A stretch of 64,000 bases of DNA from Daucus carota subsp. sativus (GCF_001625215.2 NC_030385.2:40759598-40823597), one strand, 5' to 3'. Shown: positions 11,587 through 22,669, numbered from the stretch's first letter. Numbers and translations are program-made. The notes: generated from the letters alone by a model not told the origin.

Positions 11587-14500
11587 ATGCAAACACGTTC
11601 TCAGACCCGTAAGAAAGCAATTGATTCATCTTCTACTTCTTCTTCTGATTCTGAAACAATGACAGAACCTGAAGCACAACCAGACAGTAAGGCATTGAAG
11701 GATTTCTCTATGCCAAAGATCGATGATATCCAATCAAGCATTGTCAGGCCTGCAATCGCAGCCAAAGCCTTTGAAATCAAACCAGGAACTATTCAAATGG
11801 TCCAGAACTCGGTACAGTATGGGGGTTCTCCTACTGAAGACCCTAATATGCATATACGGAATTTTATAGAGATCTGTGACACTTTCAAATTTAATGACGT
11901 CTCTGATGAGGCTGTGAAGCTAAGACTTTTCCCATTTTCACTGAAGGATAAGGCCAAGGGATGGTTACATTCTTTACCATCTGGTTCGATTACTACATGG
12001 GAAGATCTAGCTCAGAAATTTCTCACTAAATTCTTCCCCATGGCAAAGACTGCTGCGCTACGAAATGCTCTATCTCAATTCTCTCAACAATCAGGAGAAA
12101 CATTCTGTGAAGCCTGGGAGAGGTATAAAGAGATGCTAAGAAAGTGTCCCCACCATGGTATGCCGGATTGGATGCAAATAAACAGTTTCTACAATGGTCT
12201 TGGACCTCAATCCAGACCTATGCTTGATGCTGCTTCTGGAGGTGCGCTATGGGCTAAGAGTTATGAAGAAGCTTATGATCTTATTGAAATGATGGCGGCT
12301 AATGAATATCAGAACCCTACTCAAAGACTTACTCAAGGGAAAGTAGCCGGAATTCTTGATCTTGACACGTCTACAGCTATAGCAGCTCAACTTAAAGCTC
12401 TCACGATGAAAGTCGATTCTCTGGCTCACCAAGGAATTCAACAGCCAATCATTATTTGCGAATTATGTGCTGGTACTCATGCTACTGATCAGTGTGCCAT
12501 TTCTAGTGAATCAGCACAATTTGTGAGCAACTTTCAGAGAGGTCAACAGCCTGCTCCAGCTACTTATCATCCTAACAACCGAAATCATCCTAATTTCAGC
12601 TGGAGTAATAACCAGGGGTATAACCAATCTCAACAAGGATTTCAACAGGGACCTAAACAGTACAGTCAGGCTGGGATTTCACAACAGTATGCACCTAAAC
12701 AGCCATATCACCCACCGGGATTTCAGAATCATGGGCAATCAGCTAACGAAAGGTCTGACATGGAAGAACTAAGGCTCATGTACAAGAGTCAGGCAGTAAC
12801 TTTAAAAGCTTTAGAGACACAAGTCGGTCAGTTAGCTAATGCTTTACTGAACAGACCACAGGGGAATCTCCCTAGTGATACAGAGGTACCAGGTAAGAGG
12901 GACCCTAAAGAGCAAGTCCAATCCATTACGTTGAGATCTGGAAAAACTACAACAGGGCCTGCCTCAACATTAGTACAAGATCAGGGTGATGAACCGCAAG
13001 AAATTCCAGCAGAACTTCCTTCAAACACAATTGGAATCAACTCTACTGTTGAAAAAGATAAGGCTATCCCTGCAGCTGCTCCGGTGTCAAAACCATTATA
13101 CCCACCACCTCCATTTCCTAGGAGGTTAAAAAAACAGCAGCTGGATAAGCAATTTGGTAAATTCCTTGAAGTGTTCAAAAAGCTTCACATCAACATCCCG
13201 TTTGCTGAAGCACTCGAGCAAATGCCTAGCTATGCCAAGTTTATGAAGGGTATTCTTTCAAAAAAGCTAAGGCTCGAGGAGTTAGAGACAGTGGCTTTAA
13301 CGGAGGAATGTAGTGCTGTGCTTCAACAGAAATTACCACCTAAGCTTAAAGATCCGGGAAGTTTCACTATCCCTTGCACTATTGGGAAGTTCTCTTTTGA
13401 TAAGTGTCTGTGCGACTTGGGAGCTAGCATCAATCTGATGCCCTTATCTATCTTCACACAACTTGGCCTACCAGAGCTCAAGCCGACAAACATGTCTTTA
13501 CAGCTGGCTGATCGTTCGATCACATATCCGAGGGGTATAATTGAAGATGTGCTAGTCAAGGTTGATCAATTAATATTTCCAGCTGACTTCGTGATTCTTG
13601 ACTTTGAAGAAGACAAAAGGATTCCTATCATCTTGGGTAGACCCTTCTTAGCCACCGGGCAAACATTGATCGATGTCCAAAAAGGGGAACTTACAATGAG
13701 AATACAAGATCAGACGGTCACGTTCAACGTATTCAATGCAATGAAATTACCAACCGATGAGGAATCTTGTTTCAGTATGGATGTACTTGATACTACGGCA
13801 GAAGCTAATAGCCAGAGGATTTTACAGGATGATGTATTGGAAGCAATCCTTACCAATGATGAGAAATGGGACAGTGAAGAAGAATTGGAAGAAATCCATC
13901 ATCTTAACTCATCACCTTGGAGAAGGAATTTTGAACCACCTGTCGAATCTCTTGGCTTAGAAGAATTAAAGGAAGATCACAAACCACTACAACCATCAGT
14001 GATCGAAGCACCTAAACTTGAACTTAAACCGTTACCGGATCACTTGAGGTATGCTTTTCTTGGTGAACGTTCTACTCTTCCTGTTATTATTGCAGCTAAC
14101 TTGTCAGGTGAGGAAGAGGAAAAACTTTTGAGGGTGCTAAGGGAATTCAAAACAGCAATTGGGTGGACTATAGCTGATATCAAGGGAATCAGTCCATCAT
14201 TTTGTCAGCACAAAATTCTCATTGAAGAAGGAAGCAAACCTTCAGTGGAACAACAAAGAAGGTTAAATCCTATCATGAAGGAGGTTGTAAAGAAAGAGAT
14301 TCTTAAATGGCTCGATGCAGGTATCATATATCCAATTTCTGACAGCTCATGGGTGAGCCCAGTACAATGCGTGCCTAAGAAAGGAGGAATGACAGTAGTA
14401 GCCAACGAAAAAGGGGAACTCATCTCAACTAGAACTGTCACGGGTTGGAGGATTTGCATGGACTACAGAAAGCTGAATAAAGCTACAAGAAAAGATCACT

Positions 14501-16923
14501 TCCCTCTGCCTTTTATTGATCAGATGCTTGACAGGTTGGCTGGCCATGATTTCTATTGTCTGTTAGATGGGTATTCTGGCTATAATCAGATTGCTATTTC
14601 TCCGGAAGATCAAGAAAAGACAACCTTTACATGCCCTTATGGTACTTTCGCATTCCGAAGAGTACCTTTTGGTTTATGTGGTGCACCAGCCACTTTTCAA
14701 AGGTGCATGATGGCAATATTCTCAGAAATGATCGGCATCAATGTGGAGGTATTCATGGACGACTTTTCTGTATTTGGAACATCTTATGACGAATGCCTCA
14801 CAAATCTTAGAATGGTTCTTAAGCGCTGTGTGGAAACTAATCTGATTCTCAATTGGGAAAAATGTCATTTCATGGTGCAAGAAGGAATCATATTGGGGCA
14901 TAAGGTATCTGCCAAGGGACTAGAAGTCGATAAAGCGAAGGTGGAAACAATTAAAAATCTTCCTCCACCACTTTCCGTCAAAGGCATCCGAAGCTTCCTT
15001 GGTCATGCAGGTTTCTATCGGAGGTTCATCAAGGATTTCTCGAAAATTTCTAAACCTCTTTGCAATCTGTTAGAGAAAGACATTCCATTCAAATTTGATG
15101 AGGAGTGCTTGGAAGCATTTGAAATCTTGAAAAAGAAGTTGACATCAACACCTATCATCACTGCACCTGATTGGAGTAAACCATTCGAATTAATGTGTGA
15201 TGCCAGTGATTATGCTGTAGGAGCTGTACTGGGCCAGCGAACAAGCAATGTGTTTCATGTTATCTACTATGCCAGCAAAACATTAAATGAGGCACAATTG
15301 AACTACACTACTACTGAAAAAGAACTTCTAGCTATTGTCTTTAGCTTTGAGAAGTTCAGGTCTTACCTTCTTGGAACAAAGGTAGTGGTATATACTGATC
15401 ATGCAGCCATTCGATATCTCATCTCAAAGAAGGATTCTAAACCAAGACTAATTCGCTGGGTTTTATTGCTCCAAGAATTTGATGTGGAAATTAAAGATCG
15501 AAAGGGCACAGAAAATCAGGTAGCAGATCATTTATCCAGACTAGAAGATCACAGCAAACAAACTACCGACAACACTCTAATCAATGAATTCTTCCCAGAC
15601 GAACAGTTGTTTGGAGTTGAGGCAGAAGAGCCATGGTTTGCTGACATTGTAAATTATCTGGTGAGTAAGGTCATTCCTCCAGAATTCTCTTATGCTCAAC
15701 GCAAGAAATTCCTTCACGATGTGAAATGGTATATTTGGGATGAACCCTTTCTGTTTAAACAAGGACTCGATCAGATTCTCAGACGGTGTATTCCTAATAA
15801 TGAAGTTGAGGGAGTTTTGCGCGAGTGCCATTCCACTGGTTATGGGGGCCATTATAGCGGAGAGAAGACAGCAAAGAGGGTACTTCAAGCAGGTTTTTAC
15901 TGGCCAACTCTGTTTAAAGATGCTCATCAATTTGTGTTGGGTTGCGATCGATGTCAACGTACAGGTAATATTTCTAGGAGGAATGAAATGCCTCTTAAAA
16001 TGCTTTTGGAAGTCGAAATATTTGATGTTTGGGGTATTGACTTTATGGGACCGTTCGTTTCGTCTTGCAACAACCAGTATATTCTATTAGCAGTTGATTA
16101 CGTGTCTAAATGGGTGGAGGTGAAAGCCTTACCTACAAATGATGCTAAGGTGGTCTTGCAATTTCTACAAAAACAAATCTTTACCCGTTTCGGAGTCCCT
16201 AGAGTCATTATCAGTGATGAAGGCTCTCATTTCTGCAATCGGAAATTTACAACCTTGATGACGAGGTATAATATCAATCATCGGGTTGCTACTGCTTATC
16301 ATCCTCAAACGAATGGTCAAGCTGAAGTGTCTAACAGAGAGATTAAACGCATATTAGAGAAGGTGGTTAACCCTTCTAGGAAAGACTGGTCCTTGCGATT
16401 AGACGAGGCTGCTTGGGCTTATCGAACAGCTTACAAAACACCATTGGGTACTTCTCCATTTCAGTTAGTGTTTGGGAAAGCTTGTCACTTACCAGTAGAA
16501 TTGGAACATAAAGCTTATTGGGCACTAAAGAGGTTGAATTTCGACTTACAATTAGCTGGAGAGAAACGCATGATTCAACTCAATGAGTTGGAGGAGTTCC
16601 GCCTCCGTGCTTATGAAAATAACAAACTCTACAAAGAAAAGGTGAAAAGATTGCATGATCAGCGGTTGATACAAAAATCTTTTGTAGTAGGTCAATTGGT
16701 TCTATTGTATAACTCTCGGTTGAAGCTGTTTCCAGGGAAACTCAAGTCACGCTGGTCAGGGCCATTTACGGTCAAGACTGTATTTCCCCACGGTGCAGTA
16801 GAAATCTATGCCAAATCACCGGATGAATCATTTAAAGTTAATGGTCAACGGTTGAAACCTTACTTTGGCGGAAATGTGAATCGTGAGGTACAAACCACGA
16901 TTCTTCAATCAGAATCGGATTAA
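11587..16923 (+). CDS. Athila gag-pol polyprotein, 1778 aa, intact
   Basis: One uninterrupted frame encodes all enzymatic functions of the element. Gag: residues about 90-210 (…[22 protein letters not shown]…, [11 protein letters not shown]). The Gln/Asn/Pro-rich middle lacks a standard CCHC knuckle, though Cys and His residues occur near 290-300 ([13 protein letters not shown]). Protease: [12 protein letters not shown] at about 608. Reverse transcriptase: [19 protein letters not shown], and [10 protein letters not shown] with its catalytic Asp pair at about 1057. RNase [17 protein letters not shown] at about 1203, with TEKELLAIV and [10 protein letters not shown]. Integrase: His/Cys zinc domain ([10 protein letters not shown]…CDRCQRTGN), then the Asp-Asp-Glu core in [18 protein letters not shown] and [16 protein letters not shown]. 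The end, RWSGPF…[12 protein letters not shown], has no chromodomain. The start is the first ATG after the leader. No frameshift separates gag from pol, so capsid:enzyme ratios must be set after translation or by splicing. Confidence 0.96.
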   Translation: MQTRSQTRKKAIDSSSTSSSDSETMTEPEAQPDSKALKDFSMPKIDDIQSSIVRPAIAAKAFEIKPGTIQMVQNSVQYGGSPTEDPNMHIRNFIEICDTFKFNDVSDEAVKLRLFPFSLKDKAKGWLHSLPSGSITTWEDLAQKFLTKFFPMAKTAALRNALSQFSQQSGETFCEAWERYKEMLRKCPHHGMPDWMQINSFYNGLGPQSRPMLDAASGGALWAKSYEEAYDLIEMMAANEYQNPTQRLTQGKVAGILDLDTSTAIAAQLKALTMKVDSLAHQGIQQPIIICELCAGTHATDQCAISSESAQFVSNFQRGQQPAPATYHPNNRNHPNFSWSNNQGYNQSQQGFQQGPKQYSQAGISQQYAPKQPYHPPGFQNHGQSANERSDMEELRLMYKSQAVTLKALETQVGQLANALLNRPQGNLPSDTEVPGKRDPKEQVQSITLRSGKTTTGPASTLVQDQGDEPQEIPAELPSNTIGINSTVEKDKAIPAAAPVSKPLYPPPPFPRRLKKQQLDKQFGKFLEVFKKLHINIPFAEALEQMPSYAKFMKGILSKKLRLEELETVALTEECSAVLQQKLPPKLKDPGSFTIPCTIGKFSFDKCLCDLGASINLMPLSIFTQLGLPELKPTNMSLQLADRSITYPRGIIEDVLVKVDQLIFPADFVILDFEEDKRIPIILGRPFLATGQTLIDVQKGELTMRIQDQTVTFNVFNAMKLPTDEESCFSMDVLDTTAEANSQRILQDDVLEAILTNDEKWDSEEELEEIHHLNSSPWRRNFEPPVESLGLEELKEDHKPLQPSVIEAPKLELKPLPDHLRYAFLGERSTLPVIIAANLSGEEEEKLLRVLREFKTAIGWTIADIKGISPSFCQHKILIEEGSKPSVEQQRRLNPIMKEVVKKEILKWLDAGIIYPISDSSWVSPVQCVPKKGGMTVVANEKGELISTRTVTGWRICMDYRKLNKATRKDHFPLPFIDQMLDRLAGHDFYCLLDGYSGYNQIAISPEDQEKTTFTCPYGTFAFRRVPFGLCGAPATFQRCMMAIFSEMIGINVEVFMDDFSVFGTSYDECLTNLRMVLKRCVETNLILNWEKCHFMVQEGIILGHKVSAKGLEVDKAKVETIKNLPPPLSVKGIRSFLGHAGFYRRFIKDFSKISKPLCNLLEKDIPFKFDEECLEAFEILKKKLTSTPIITAPDWSKPFELMCDASDYAVGAVLGQRTSNVFHVIYYASKTLNEAQLNYTTTEKELLAIVFSFEKFRSYLLGTKVVVYTDHAAIRYLISKKDSKPRLIRWVLLLQEFDVEIKDRKGTENQVADHLSRLEDHSKQTTDNTLINEFFPDEQLFGVEAEEPWFADIVNYLVSKVIPPEFSYAQRKKFLHDVKWYIWDEPFLFKQGLDQILRRCIPNNEVEGVLRECHSTGYGGHYSGEKTAKRVLQAGFYWPTLFKDAHQFVLGCDRCQRTGNISRRNEMPLKMLLEVEIFDVWGIDFMGPFVSSCNNQYILLAVDYVSKWVEVKALPTNDAKVVLQFLQKQIFTRFGVPRVIISDEGSHFCNRKFTTLMTRYNINHRVATAYHPQTNGQAEVSNREIKRILEKVVNPSRKDWSLRLDEAAWAYRTAYKTPLGTSPFQLVFGKACHLPVELEHKAYWALKRLNFDLQLAGEKRMIQLNELEEFRLRAYENNKLYKEKVKRLHDQRLIQKSFVVGQLVLLYNSRLKLFPGKLKSRWSGPFTVKTVFPHGAVEIYAKSPDESFKVNGQRLKPYFGGNVNREVQTTILQSESD

Positions 16924-16965
16924 TTCTGGACTTCACGTCGAGCTAACGACGTTAAACAAGCGCTT

Positions 16966-16983
16966 CGTGGGAGGCAACCCACG
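16966..16983 (+). other. Perfect hairpin after the pol stop
   Basis: CGTGGG - AGGCAA - CCCACG: a 6-bp GC-rich stem with a 6-nt loop, 43 bases after the pol stop codon. It could act in RNA folding, termination or splicing of the genomic RNA; the role is unknown. Confidence 0.7.
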
Positions 16984-17058
16984 CATTGGAACCACATTGT
17001 ACCATTGTAAACCTCAAAAACACGAAAATCGAGAAAATCAGCCTCCGGGGTCAGACAC

Positions 17059-17137
17059 TAGCGCGCCCGCGCTAGTGTCAGCGCGCCCGTGCTAAGTTGC
17101 ACAGCGCGCCCGCGCTACACTTAGCGCGGCCGCGCTA
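17059..17137. repeat. Cluster of four GC-rich palindromes before the third ORF
   Basis: Copies at about 17059, 17080, 17103 and 17122 share the AGCGCGCCCGCGCT core with the LTR cluster. One variant has GTGCT, and the last is AGCGCGGCCGCGCT, which is fully palindromic. They can form strong short hairpins. Confidence 0.9.
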
Positions 17138-17266
17138 CTGACTGCAGAGGCTGGCGAATTTTCTCCCAAAAATATTTTCTTTTCGTTTTTAAAAGCCCAC
17201 AATCCTAATTTTGCATGCCTAGCCCGAAATACATCTTATTAAACCCTAACTCAGCTCTCCAATCCT

Positions 17267-17273
17267 TATATAA
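17267..17273 (+). promoter_or_regulatory. TATA-like motif upstream of the third ORF
   Basis: TATATAA, 133 bp before the ATG at 17406, followed by a CA-rich leader resembling a plant 5' UTR. It may serve an internal promoter. Motif only. Confidence 0.35.
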
Positions 17274-17405
17274 ACACAAAACCCATCTCCAAATCCCATT
17301 ATAATTCTTTAAACCCTAATATATATACACATCCATACACACAACCTTCATCCAATCTCTCAAACCCACTACACACAAATCTCTTGCAACTCTAAATCTC
17401 TACCA

Positions 17406-18614
17406 ATGGCACCCAAAAGAGCCCGAAGATCACAAGGAACAAGCACCCAAGCCCCTACATCTAGCGATTCTTCCTCGATGGGTGAGGTTGAGTTTACTTC
17501 CGATGGAGCACGAACCGAGTTTCAACGGCTTATGAATAAGTCGTTAGTCAAGGAGAGGGGATTCTTACCCACGGCGGAAGATGGTGAGCTTTTGAACATG
17601 GTTCAAGAGCGGGGTTGGGAGTCTTTTTGCGAGGCTCCGGAGGCGGTTCCCTTGGCTATTATTCGAGAGTTTTATGCTAATGCCAAGGAGAATCGCGATG
17701 GATTCACGGTGGTGCGGGGAATCCGAGTTGATTATAGTGCGGAGGCGATCCGTAGAGTGATTGGGGGGCGTGCCAAGCGCCGTAATGAAGAAGATTGGGT
17801 TGTTGAGAGGATTGGGCGTGCCAAACGCCGGTTTGATGATGATCCGATTGATCTTGAGCGGTTGGTGTATGACATGTGTGTACCGGACACGCATTGGAAG
17901 ATGACTGCACCTCCTTTGCCGGCACATGTTTCTTTTCCTGCAGCCGCTTTGAACCGGTATGCGAAGGCATGGAATGCCTTCATCTGTGCTAATATCATGC
18001 CATCTTCTCATGGGCATGAGGTGACAGTGGATAGAGCGATTCTGCTCTTTGGGATTGTCTCAGGCAAGTATATTGATCTGGGACATGTTATTCATCAGGG
18101 GATGCTGAGGTTCTTACGGGGAGGAACCACTGGTGCCATTCCATATGGCACAATTGTTACGAAGCTCTGTCGATCAAGCGGTGTTCGTTGGCCAGCCAAC
18201 GAGCAACTACAGTTGCCGGGAACACCTATTGATCATTCGGCGATCAGTCGGATGACGGAGTGGGATGGAGGAGTTCCCCACCCTCGAGGCCTCGGGTACA
18301 TATATGATGAGGTTCCAGGGGGACGTCCAGCATTTGTGAGGAGGGAGCAGCCTAGAGCTTCTGGAGCTGGTACTTCACAGACGAAGAGGAGCTCCGAACC
18401 GATGGGAGATGCTCATTATCGCCGCCTAGCGAGACGGATGGATACCATGCATGACATCCACCAGAGGTTTGCTTTTGACTTGACACAGGCTTTAGGTAGT
18501 GCTTTCCAGGCACAGGGGGTCACAGTTCAGTGGCCAGTATTCGGAGCAGGGATGCAGTATCCTCCACCTGATTCACCTCCAGCAGAGGAGGGGGAGGACT
18601 CGGACTCCGAGTAG
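17406..18614 (+). CDS. Athila third ORF, plant-transposon-protein domain
   Basis: 402 aa, intact, in the envelope-like position between pol and the 3' LTR. Residues 60-310 match the 'putative plant transposon protein' type found in Athila-group third ORFs: LAIIREFYANA, …TVVRGIRVDYSAEAIRRVIG, then VSFPAAALNRYAKAWNAFICANIMPSSHGHEVTVDRAILLFGIV (split here in description). The N-terminus is basic and Ser/Thr-rich (MAPKRARRSQG), which could be a nuclear signal. The C-terminus is proline-rich and then acidic (PPPDSPPAEEGEDSDSE). I see no signal peptide or membrane span, so a viral-type envelope role is not supported. Its real function is unknown; intactness in a young copy argues that it is needed for the element's cycle. 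Confidence 0.85.
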   Translation: MAPKRARRSQGTSTQAPTSSDSSSMGEVEFTSDGARTEFQRLMNKSLVKERGFLPTAEDGELLNMVQERGWESFCEAPEAVPLAIIREFYANAKENRDGFTVVRGIRVDYSAEAIRRVIGGRAKRRNEEDWVVERIGRAKRRFDDDPIDLERLVYDMCVPDTHWKMTAPPLPAHVSFPAAALNRYAKAWNAFICANIMPSSHGHEVTVDRAILLFGIVSGKYIDLGHVIHQGMLRFLRGGTTGAIPYGTIVTKLCRSSGVRWPANEQLQLPGTPIDHSAISRMTEWDGGVPHPRGLGYIYDEVPGGRPAFVRREQPRASGAGTSQTKRSSEPMGDAHYRRLARRMDTMHDIHQRFAFDLTQALGSAFQAQGVTVQWPVFGAGMQYPPPDSPPAEEGEDSDSE

Positions 18615-19836
18615 GTATGTGGGTGCTCTAGCCTTTTTATCACTTTCAATGGGGACATTGAAAATTTTAAGTTTGGGGGTGGTAATCTAAGGAAGAGCAT
18701 ATTATTATGTAGTTTATTATTGCATGTGTTAGTTAGTTCATGTAGTTCACACGTTTTTTTTATTTTATTTTGCTTTGATTAATTCTCACGTTTTTCTATT
18801 TTTCTCATATTTTTTTTTTTTTTTATTTTTACATGTTTAGTAGTAATTGTCGTAGCTAGTATCACGAGCATTTGCATGAATTATGAAGTTAAGCCAAGTT
18901 AATTGCCTATGATGAGTTATGTGCGTAGTTCTTGATTAGTAATTTCAATTGCAATGCTAGGTTAGTACTTGGAAATTGCTTGTGTTGGAAATTGTAATTC
19001 ACATATGTTCTTGAGATAGGATTTAGACGAAATTCCATGAATTCTAGGATTGAATTGAACACCCTTCAGCTTAGGCCTGTAAATCTTAAGTTTGGGGGAA
19101 CTGAGGAGTAGATATGCCTTTCTAAAAAAAAAAAATATATATATATATATATAGTAGTAAATAAATTCACTAAAAAAATAAGTGGTAGAATTAACTAGGT
19201 TGAGCTCATTAGTACTCGAGTAATTAAGTCTGAGGGGACTTTGTGCCTAGCAACCTAAAGCCCTTGTGGTTTGGGATTGTTGACCCAACACTCGCTACAT
19301 GGGTACTAATGTATAAATCTTTAGGGATCTCAACCATTGCACAGTTAAATAAACCACTAGAATAAAGTGAATAATTGGTGTGTGAAGTCTTGTGGTGTTC
19401 GTAACGCATTTACACTGCGAAGCGCTCTGACCTTAGACCAAGCAATTAATCACCAATAAAAAGGAAAAAAAATATAGTGAATAAAATAGAAGGGTGTGGA
19501 CATTCTTTGGGACCTTGGCTTTTAGTTGGACTTGAGTGACGGGGTGTTAGTTTTAAACTTTTACGATTCTTGATTGGGATTCTGTGGGAGTAGTAGTTTT
19601 TGTCTTGTCTCAATAAAAGAGCATGCTTGCACACACTGGCACTCCACACTTGTAAATAGAAGAGTAATTGACTTGGTAGCGAGAGAAGTGAAATTCGAGA
19701 ACATTAGCACAATCTGAGGTATTATAATTGACAAGGCAATTACTTCATAGTTCACTCATTCATCACGTAGTTGCATTCATGCATTGCATTGTATTATTGT
19801 ATAGTGTCGTTGACGCTTGAGGACAAGCATCAGTTT
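18615..19836 (+). other. 3' untranslated region of the Athila element
   Basis: Non-coding, about 1.2 kb. It holds two extra polypurine-tract-like words (AAGTTTGGGGGTGG at 18669 and AAGTTTGGGGG at 19088), T-rich runs near 18800 and an A/TA run at 19126-19153. The ORFs here are small and unrelated to known proteins. Confidence 0.6.
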
Positions 19837-19849
19837 AAGTTTGGGGGTG
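19837..19849 (+). other. Polypurine tract
   Basis: AAGTTTGGGGGTG lies directly against the 3' LTR start, as expected for the plus-strand primer of reverse transcription. Confidence 0.8.
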
Positions 19850-21392
19850 TGATAAGTGGTATTTATACGCACTTATAGGCCTTCATTTCCACTTAAATTG
19901 GTTGGTTGTACTTAAGTGTTTAGTGTCTTTTGATGTGTTTTTATTGTTTTTCTGTGCAGGTCACGAGTTGAGGTGATGAAGTGATTTTCTATCATTTTAG
20001 GTTGGTTTTGGTGCATTATTTGCAAGAATAGAGAATTGTGGATTCCTCACGACTTGGGATTTTGTGGGTACATCTTCTACAAACCCTCACGAGAGCACAC
20101 TCGTCCACTAGAGCTATCTAGGGGTTTAAAGGGCTTGTTGCATGTGCTAAATGCAACCGTGATCACCTACGGAAGTGGTACTAGAAGCGAGGAAGGACAT
20201 ACACGCGAGAACGAGCGAGAAACGAAGAAACAGGGCCACCAGTGCAGAAAGTAGCGCGCCCGCGCTACTTGTTAGCGCGCCCGCGCTACAGACTGCAACC
20301 ACTAGCGCGCCTGCGCTAAGTTAGCGCGGCAGCGCCCAGCAGAACTTCCCCGGGCCGATTTTTACAGCTTTTTAGTGGATTTTCGCAGCGGTCGAGGCCC
20401 GTGTGACTTGGTCAATGTATTTTTATTTCTCGTGTGTAAAACCCTAGCCGTAGAGAAGTAGTTTGTAGTAGAGAATAATATCGTAATTTAGTTTTATCAT
20501 TCAAGCACATTATCAGTTTGTATTAGATCGTTCTTCGCGAGGAAGTGACAGTTTCAAGCGAGATCGTGAACTTCAAATCTGTAACGTGTGATCTTTATTA
20601 TTAATTCAAGCATTTTTATTCCATTCAATTCTTGTCTTTTATTTATCATGTTTTCATTAGAACCCATGATGTCGATTAGTTTGATTATGAACTAACCGCC
20701 TTCATGGGATTCTAATGGATTTATCGATGTAGTTTAGTAACGAGATTGTTGGATTGATTTTGTGATGTACGTTGATTTCTTTGCATGAGCTGTACTTATT
20801 CTTCTTAGGAGAGTAGCTAACTTCTAAGTTGTTTGTTAATTCTTTCTGAAGCGAGAGTGGATGATTGAATTTAGAACCTTGCCATGTAAACATAGGATTA
20901 TGTGAATGAAACATAATTTGTGATAGACTTGAACTATTTTTATCACCCTGTGTAATCACGATAGACGACTTGTTATTAAACCTCTCTGCTTACACTACCG
21001 CTATAGAGATATAGGGTCTGAGCTTTGTTGGTGTCCATGAGATTTCTGTCTTAATTGCGGATTTTGATTGGTATGATATGTGTGCAACGAGAGTTGGCAT
21101 GTATTACTTTCGTGTTGTCTGATTAGGCTCAACAATCGCATGTTAATCAGTAATTTCAATTCTAGATGAATTCGATAATGAAATTAGAATCCCATGTGTT
21201 TTCCTATTCTGAATTTGATTAGTAATTTTAGTTATTAGTATAAAAGAAACCAATCCTTGTTAATTGTCTTAGCAGTGATAATTGATCATACATTGTTGCA
21301 TAGGTGCGTATTCTTAATTCACCAGTCTCTGTGGGAACGAACAAATATATTACTTATGATCACATGCGCTTGCGTGTAGATTTTTGCGAACA
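19850..21392 (+). repeat. 3' LTR (1543 bp) of the complete Athila element
   Basis: Same length as the 5' LTR and matching it through the ends TGATAAGTGG…GCGAACA, with one substitution noticed near 21363. It is followed by the GTGGG target copy. Confidence 0.95.
20252..20337. repeat. GC-rich palindromes in the 3' LTR
   Basis: Same four-copy cluster as at 10301-10386, shifted by exactly 9951 bases. Confidence 0.9.
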
Positions 21393-21545
21393 GTGGGGAA
21401 TGAGATATGAGGATTATTGGGTAAACCCACTACTAAAAAAGGGGAAAGAGAATGATGATTTTTACAAAACAAACACATACAAAGGGAATCAATCAGGCTG
21501 ATTACCTTTCCCTTTCCTGAATACCCCTAACCAAACGGCCCCTTA

Positions 21546-21857
21546 AAGTAAATCGTTTAGAGTAGTGAAAGGAACAATGTCTACGAACACTTGCAAGAAC
21601 AAACTGTGCAGCGCTGAGCAGCAAAACACGCCGATTGAGCGCCGTTGTTGAGAGTTTGTTGTAATTTGGGGGTGATCTGCGAGTAACAGTTTGAGTGGGT
21701 AATGGTTAGTTGGAACTGATTTTAACTTTTAAAAACCTCCGATGTTTAGAATGTTATGTTAATGGGCCTATTTTTGTTCTTAATTTTAAGCCCAATGTTT
21801 AGTTCTGTTTTAAGCCCAGTATCTAGTTCTCACCATTTAAAGTTCTCACTAGAGTAG

Positions 21858-21925
<68 letters not shown>

Positions 21926-22110
21926 CATCAATTTATATAATTGATGTAATTTTGTTCGGTTCGGTTTGTATTCGGTTCTGATGATGATGACGGAGGGAAT
22001 AATACAAAAGATCGTGTATTATTAAATTTTTATTTAAAAAAAGAAAATTTTAAACATAAGTTTTGAAACTATAATTTATATGAGTCTTAAAATACGGGCC
22101 GAGCACTACG
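21546..22110. other. Intergenic with a (TA)n tract
   Basis: No gene seen. The sequence continues the pre-insertion flank of the MITE and includes a long TA dinucleotide run. Confidence 0.5.
21861..21919. repeat. (TA)n microsatellite
   Basis: About 30 uninterrupted TA units. Expected to be length-polymorphic. Confidence 0.95.
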
Positions 22111-22184
22111 TTCTAAATGATAAGAATTGGAGGCCGCGGAGGGAATAATATTCAAGCAGCTTTCATGTGGTCCAGCAATGGAGT

Positions 22185-22300
22185 ACCGCTAGCTTTCATG
22201 TGGTTCACGCTTCAGGAAGAATCACAGGACTGCATGACCATCCCATTCCCCTCCATAGTCAGCATTCAGCAAGACAGCAAGTACTACAGTAACACATGTC
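22185..22300 (+). pseudogene. Possible decayed CslG/M exon-1 fragment
   Basis: The frame reads …LAFMWFTLQ…DSKYY…. It matches the CslG gene of this window (…LAFMWFTHQ…ESKYPS…) in two blocks separated by the same 84 bases: 17 identical bases from GCTTTCATGTGGTTCAC (22192 versus 33546) and AGCAAGTAC (22276 versus 33630). The sequence between the blocks is not similar, so this may be chance or an old, eroded duplicate. There is no complete domain and no other exon nearby. Confidence 0.3.
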
Positions 22301-22355
22301 TTAAGTTTCTTGTCTTTTTCAGTGCAGAGGTTTAACTAGGAGTACTAAGTTACTA

Positions 22356-22644
22356 CTCCTTCCGTCCTAATAGGTTATATACATTTGGTGTGAACACGGA
22401 GATCAAGAAAAAATGTAAAATATGAGTAAAGTTAGATGCAAATGTGGGTAAAATAGAGGGACTCATTTGTATTTAGTTATAGATTTGTGATAGTAAAGGG
22501 AAAGTACTGAGTGTAATAGTGTTTATATTATTATAAAATGAAGATAGTGGAAGAAAGTAGGTGGAGTATAATAATGTTTTACATCATTAAAAGCTGGGAC
22601 ATCCCAAAGAAGAAACTGTATAGAAATGACCGGGACGGAGGGAG
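22356..22644. mobile_element. Stowaway-like MITE (289 bp)
   Basis: The termini are CTCCTTCCGTCC and GGGACGGAGGGAG, inverted relative to each other, flanked by TA on both sides (22354-22355, 22645-22646). This is the Tc1/mariner-derived Stowaway signature of plants. No coding content. Confidence 0.88.
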
Positions 22645-22669
22645 TAACACATTTCCATGTAGGCATGTA

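Larger units (their letters stand above)
16924..17405 (+). other. Spacer between pol and the third ORF
   Basis: Non-coding. In order it contains a perfect hairpin (16966-16983), four GC-rich palindromes (17059-17137), a TATA-like motif (17267-17273) and a pyrimidine/CA-rich leader up to the ATG of the third ORF. The layout suggests a separate transcript or a spliced subgenomic RNA for that ORF; this is inference. Confidence 0.6.
9899..21392 (+). mobile_element. Complete Athila-type LTR retrotransposon
   Basis: 11.5 kb element with two LTRs of exactly 1543 bp, a tRNA-Asp primer site, one intact gag-pol frame, a third intact frame downstream and a polypurine tract. The host target GTGGG is duplicated at 9894-9898 and 21393-21397. 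By eye the LTRs differ at one base (G in ATCACGTGCG near 11412, A near 21363). All coding frames are open. This marks a very recent insertion that may still be active. Athila is assigned from the tRNA-Asp primer site, the [10 protein letters not shown] reverse transcriptase motif, the lack of a chromodomain, and the third ORF between pol and the 3' LTR. Confidence 0.95.
9449..21542. mobile_element. Harbinger/Tourist-type MITE, split by an Athila insertion
   Basis: The left end reads GGGGCCGTTTGGTT and the right end is its inverse complement (AACCAAACGGCCCC, ending 21542). A TTA duplication lies outside both ends (9446-9448 and 21543-21545). Removing the Athila element and one GTGGG copy leaves about 595 bp of MITE (9449-9898 plus 21398-21542). 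GGGGCCGTTTGG-type termini with a TTA/TAA target site are typical of plant PIF/Harbinger MITEs. There is no coding content. Confidence 0.85.

Noticed and set aside
17565-18017. 150-aa and two 88-aa reverse ORFs
   Set aside because: Antisense shadows of the Athila third ORF.
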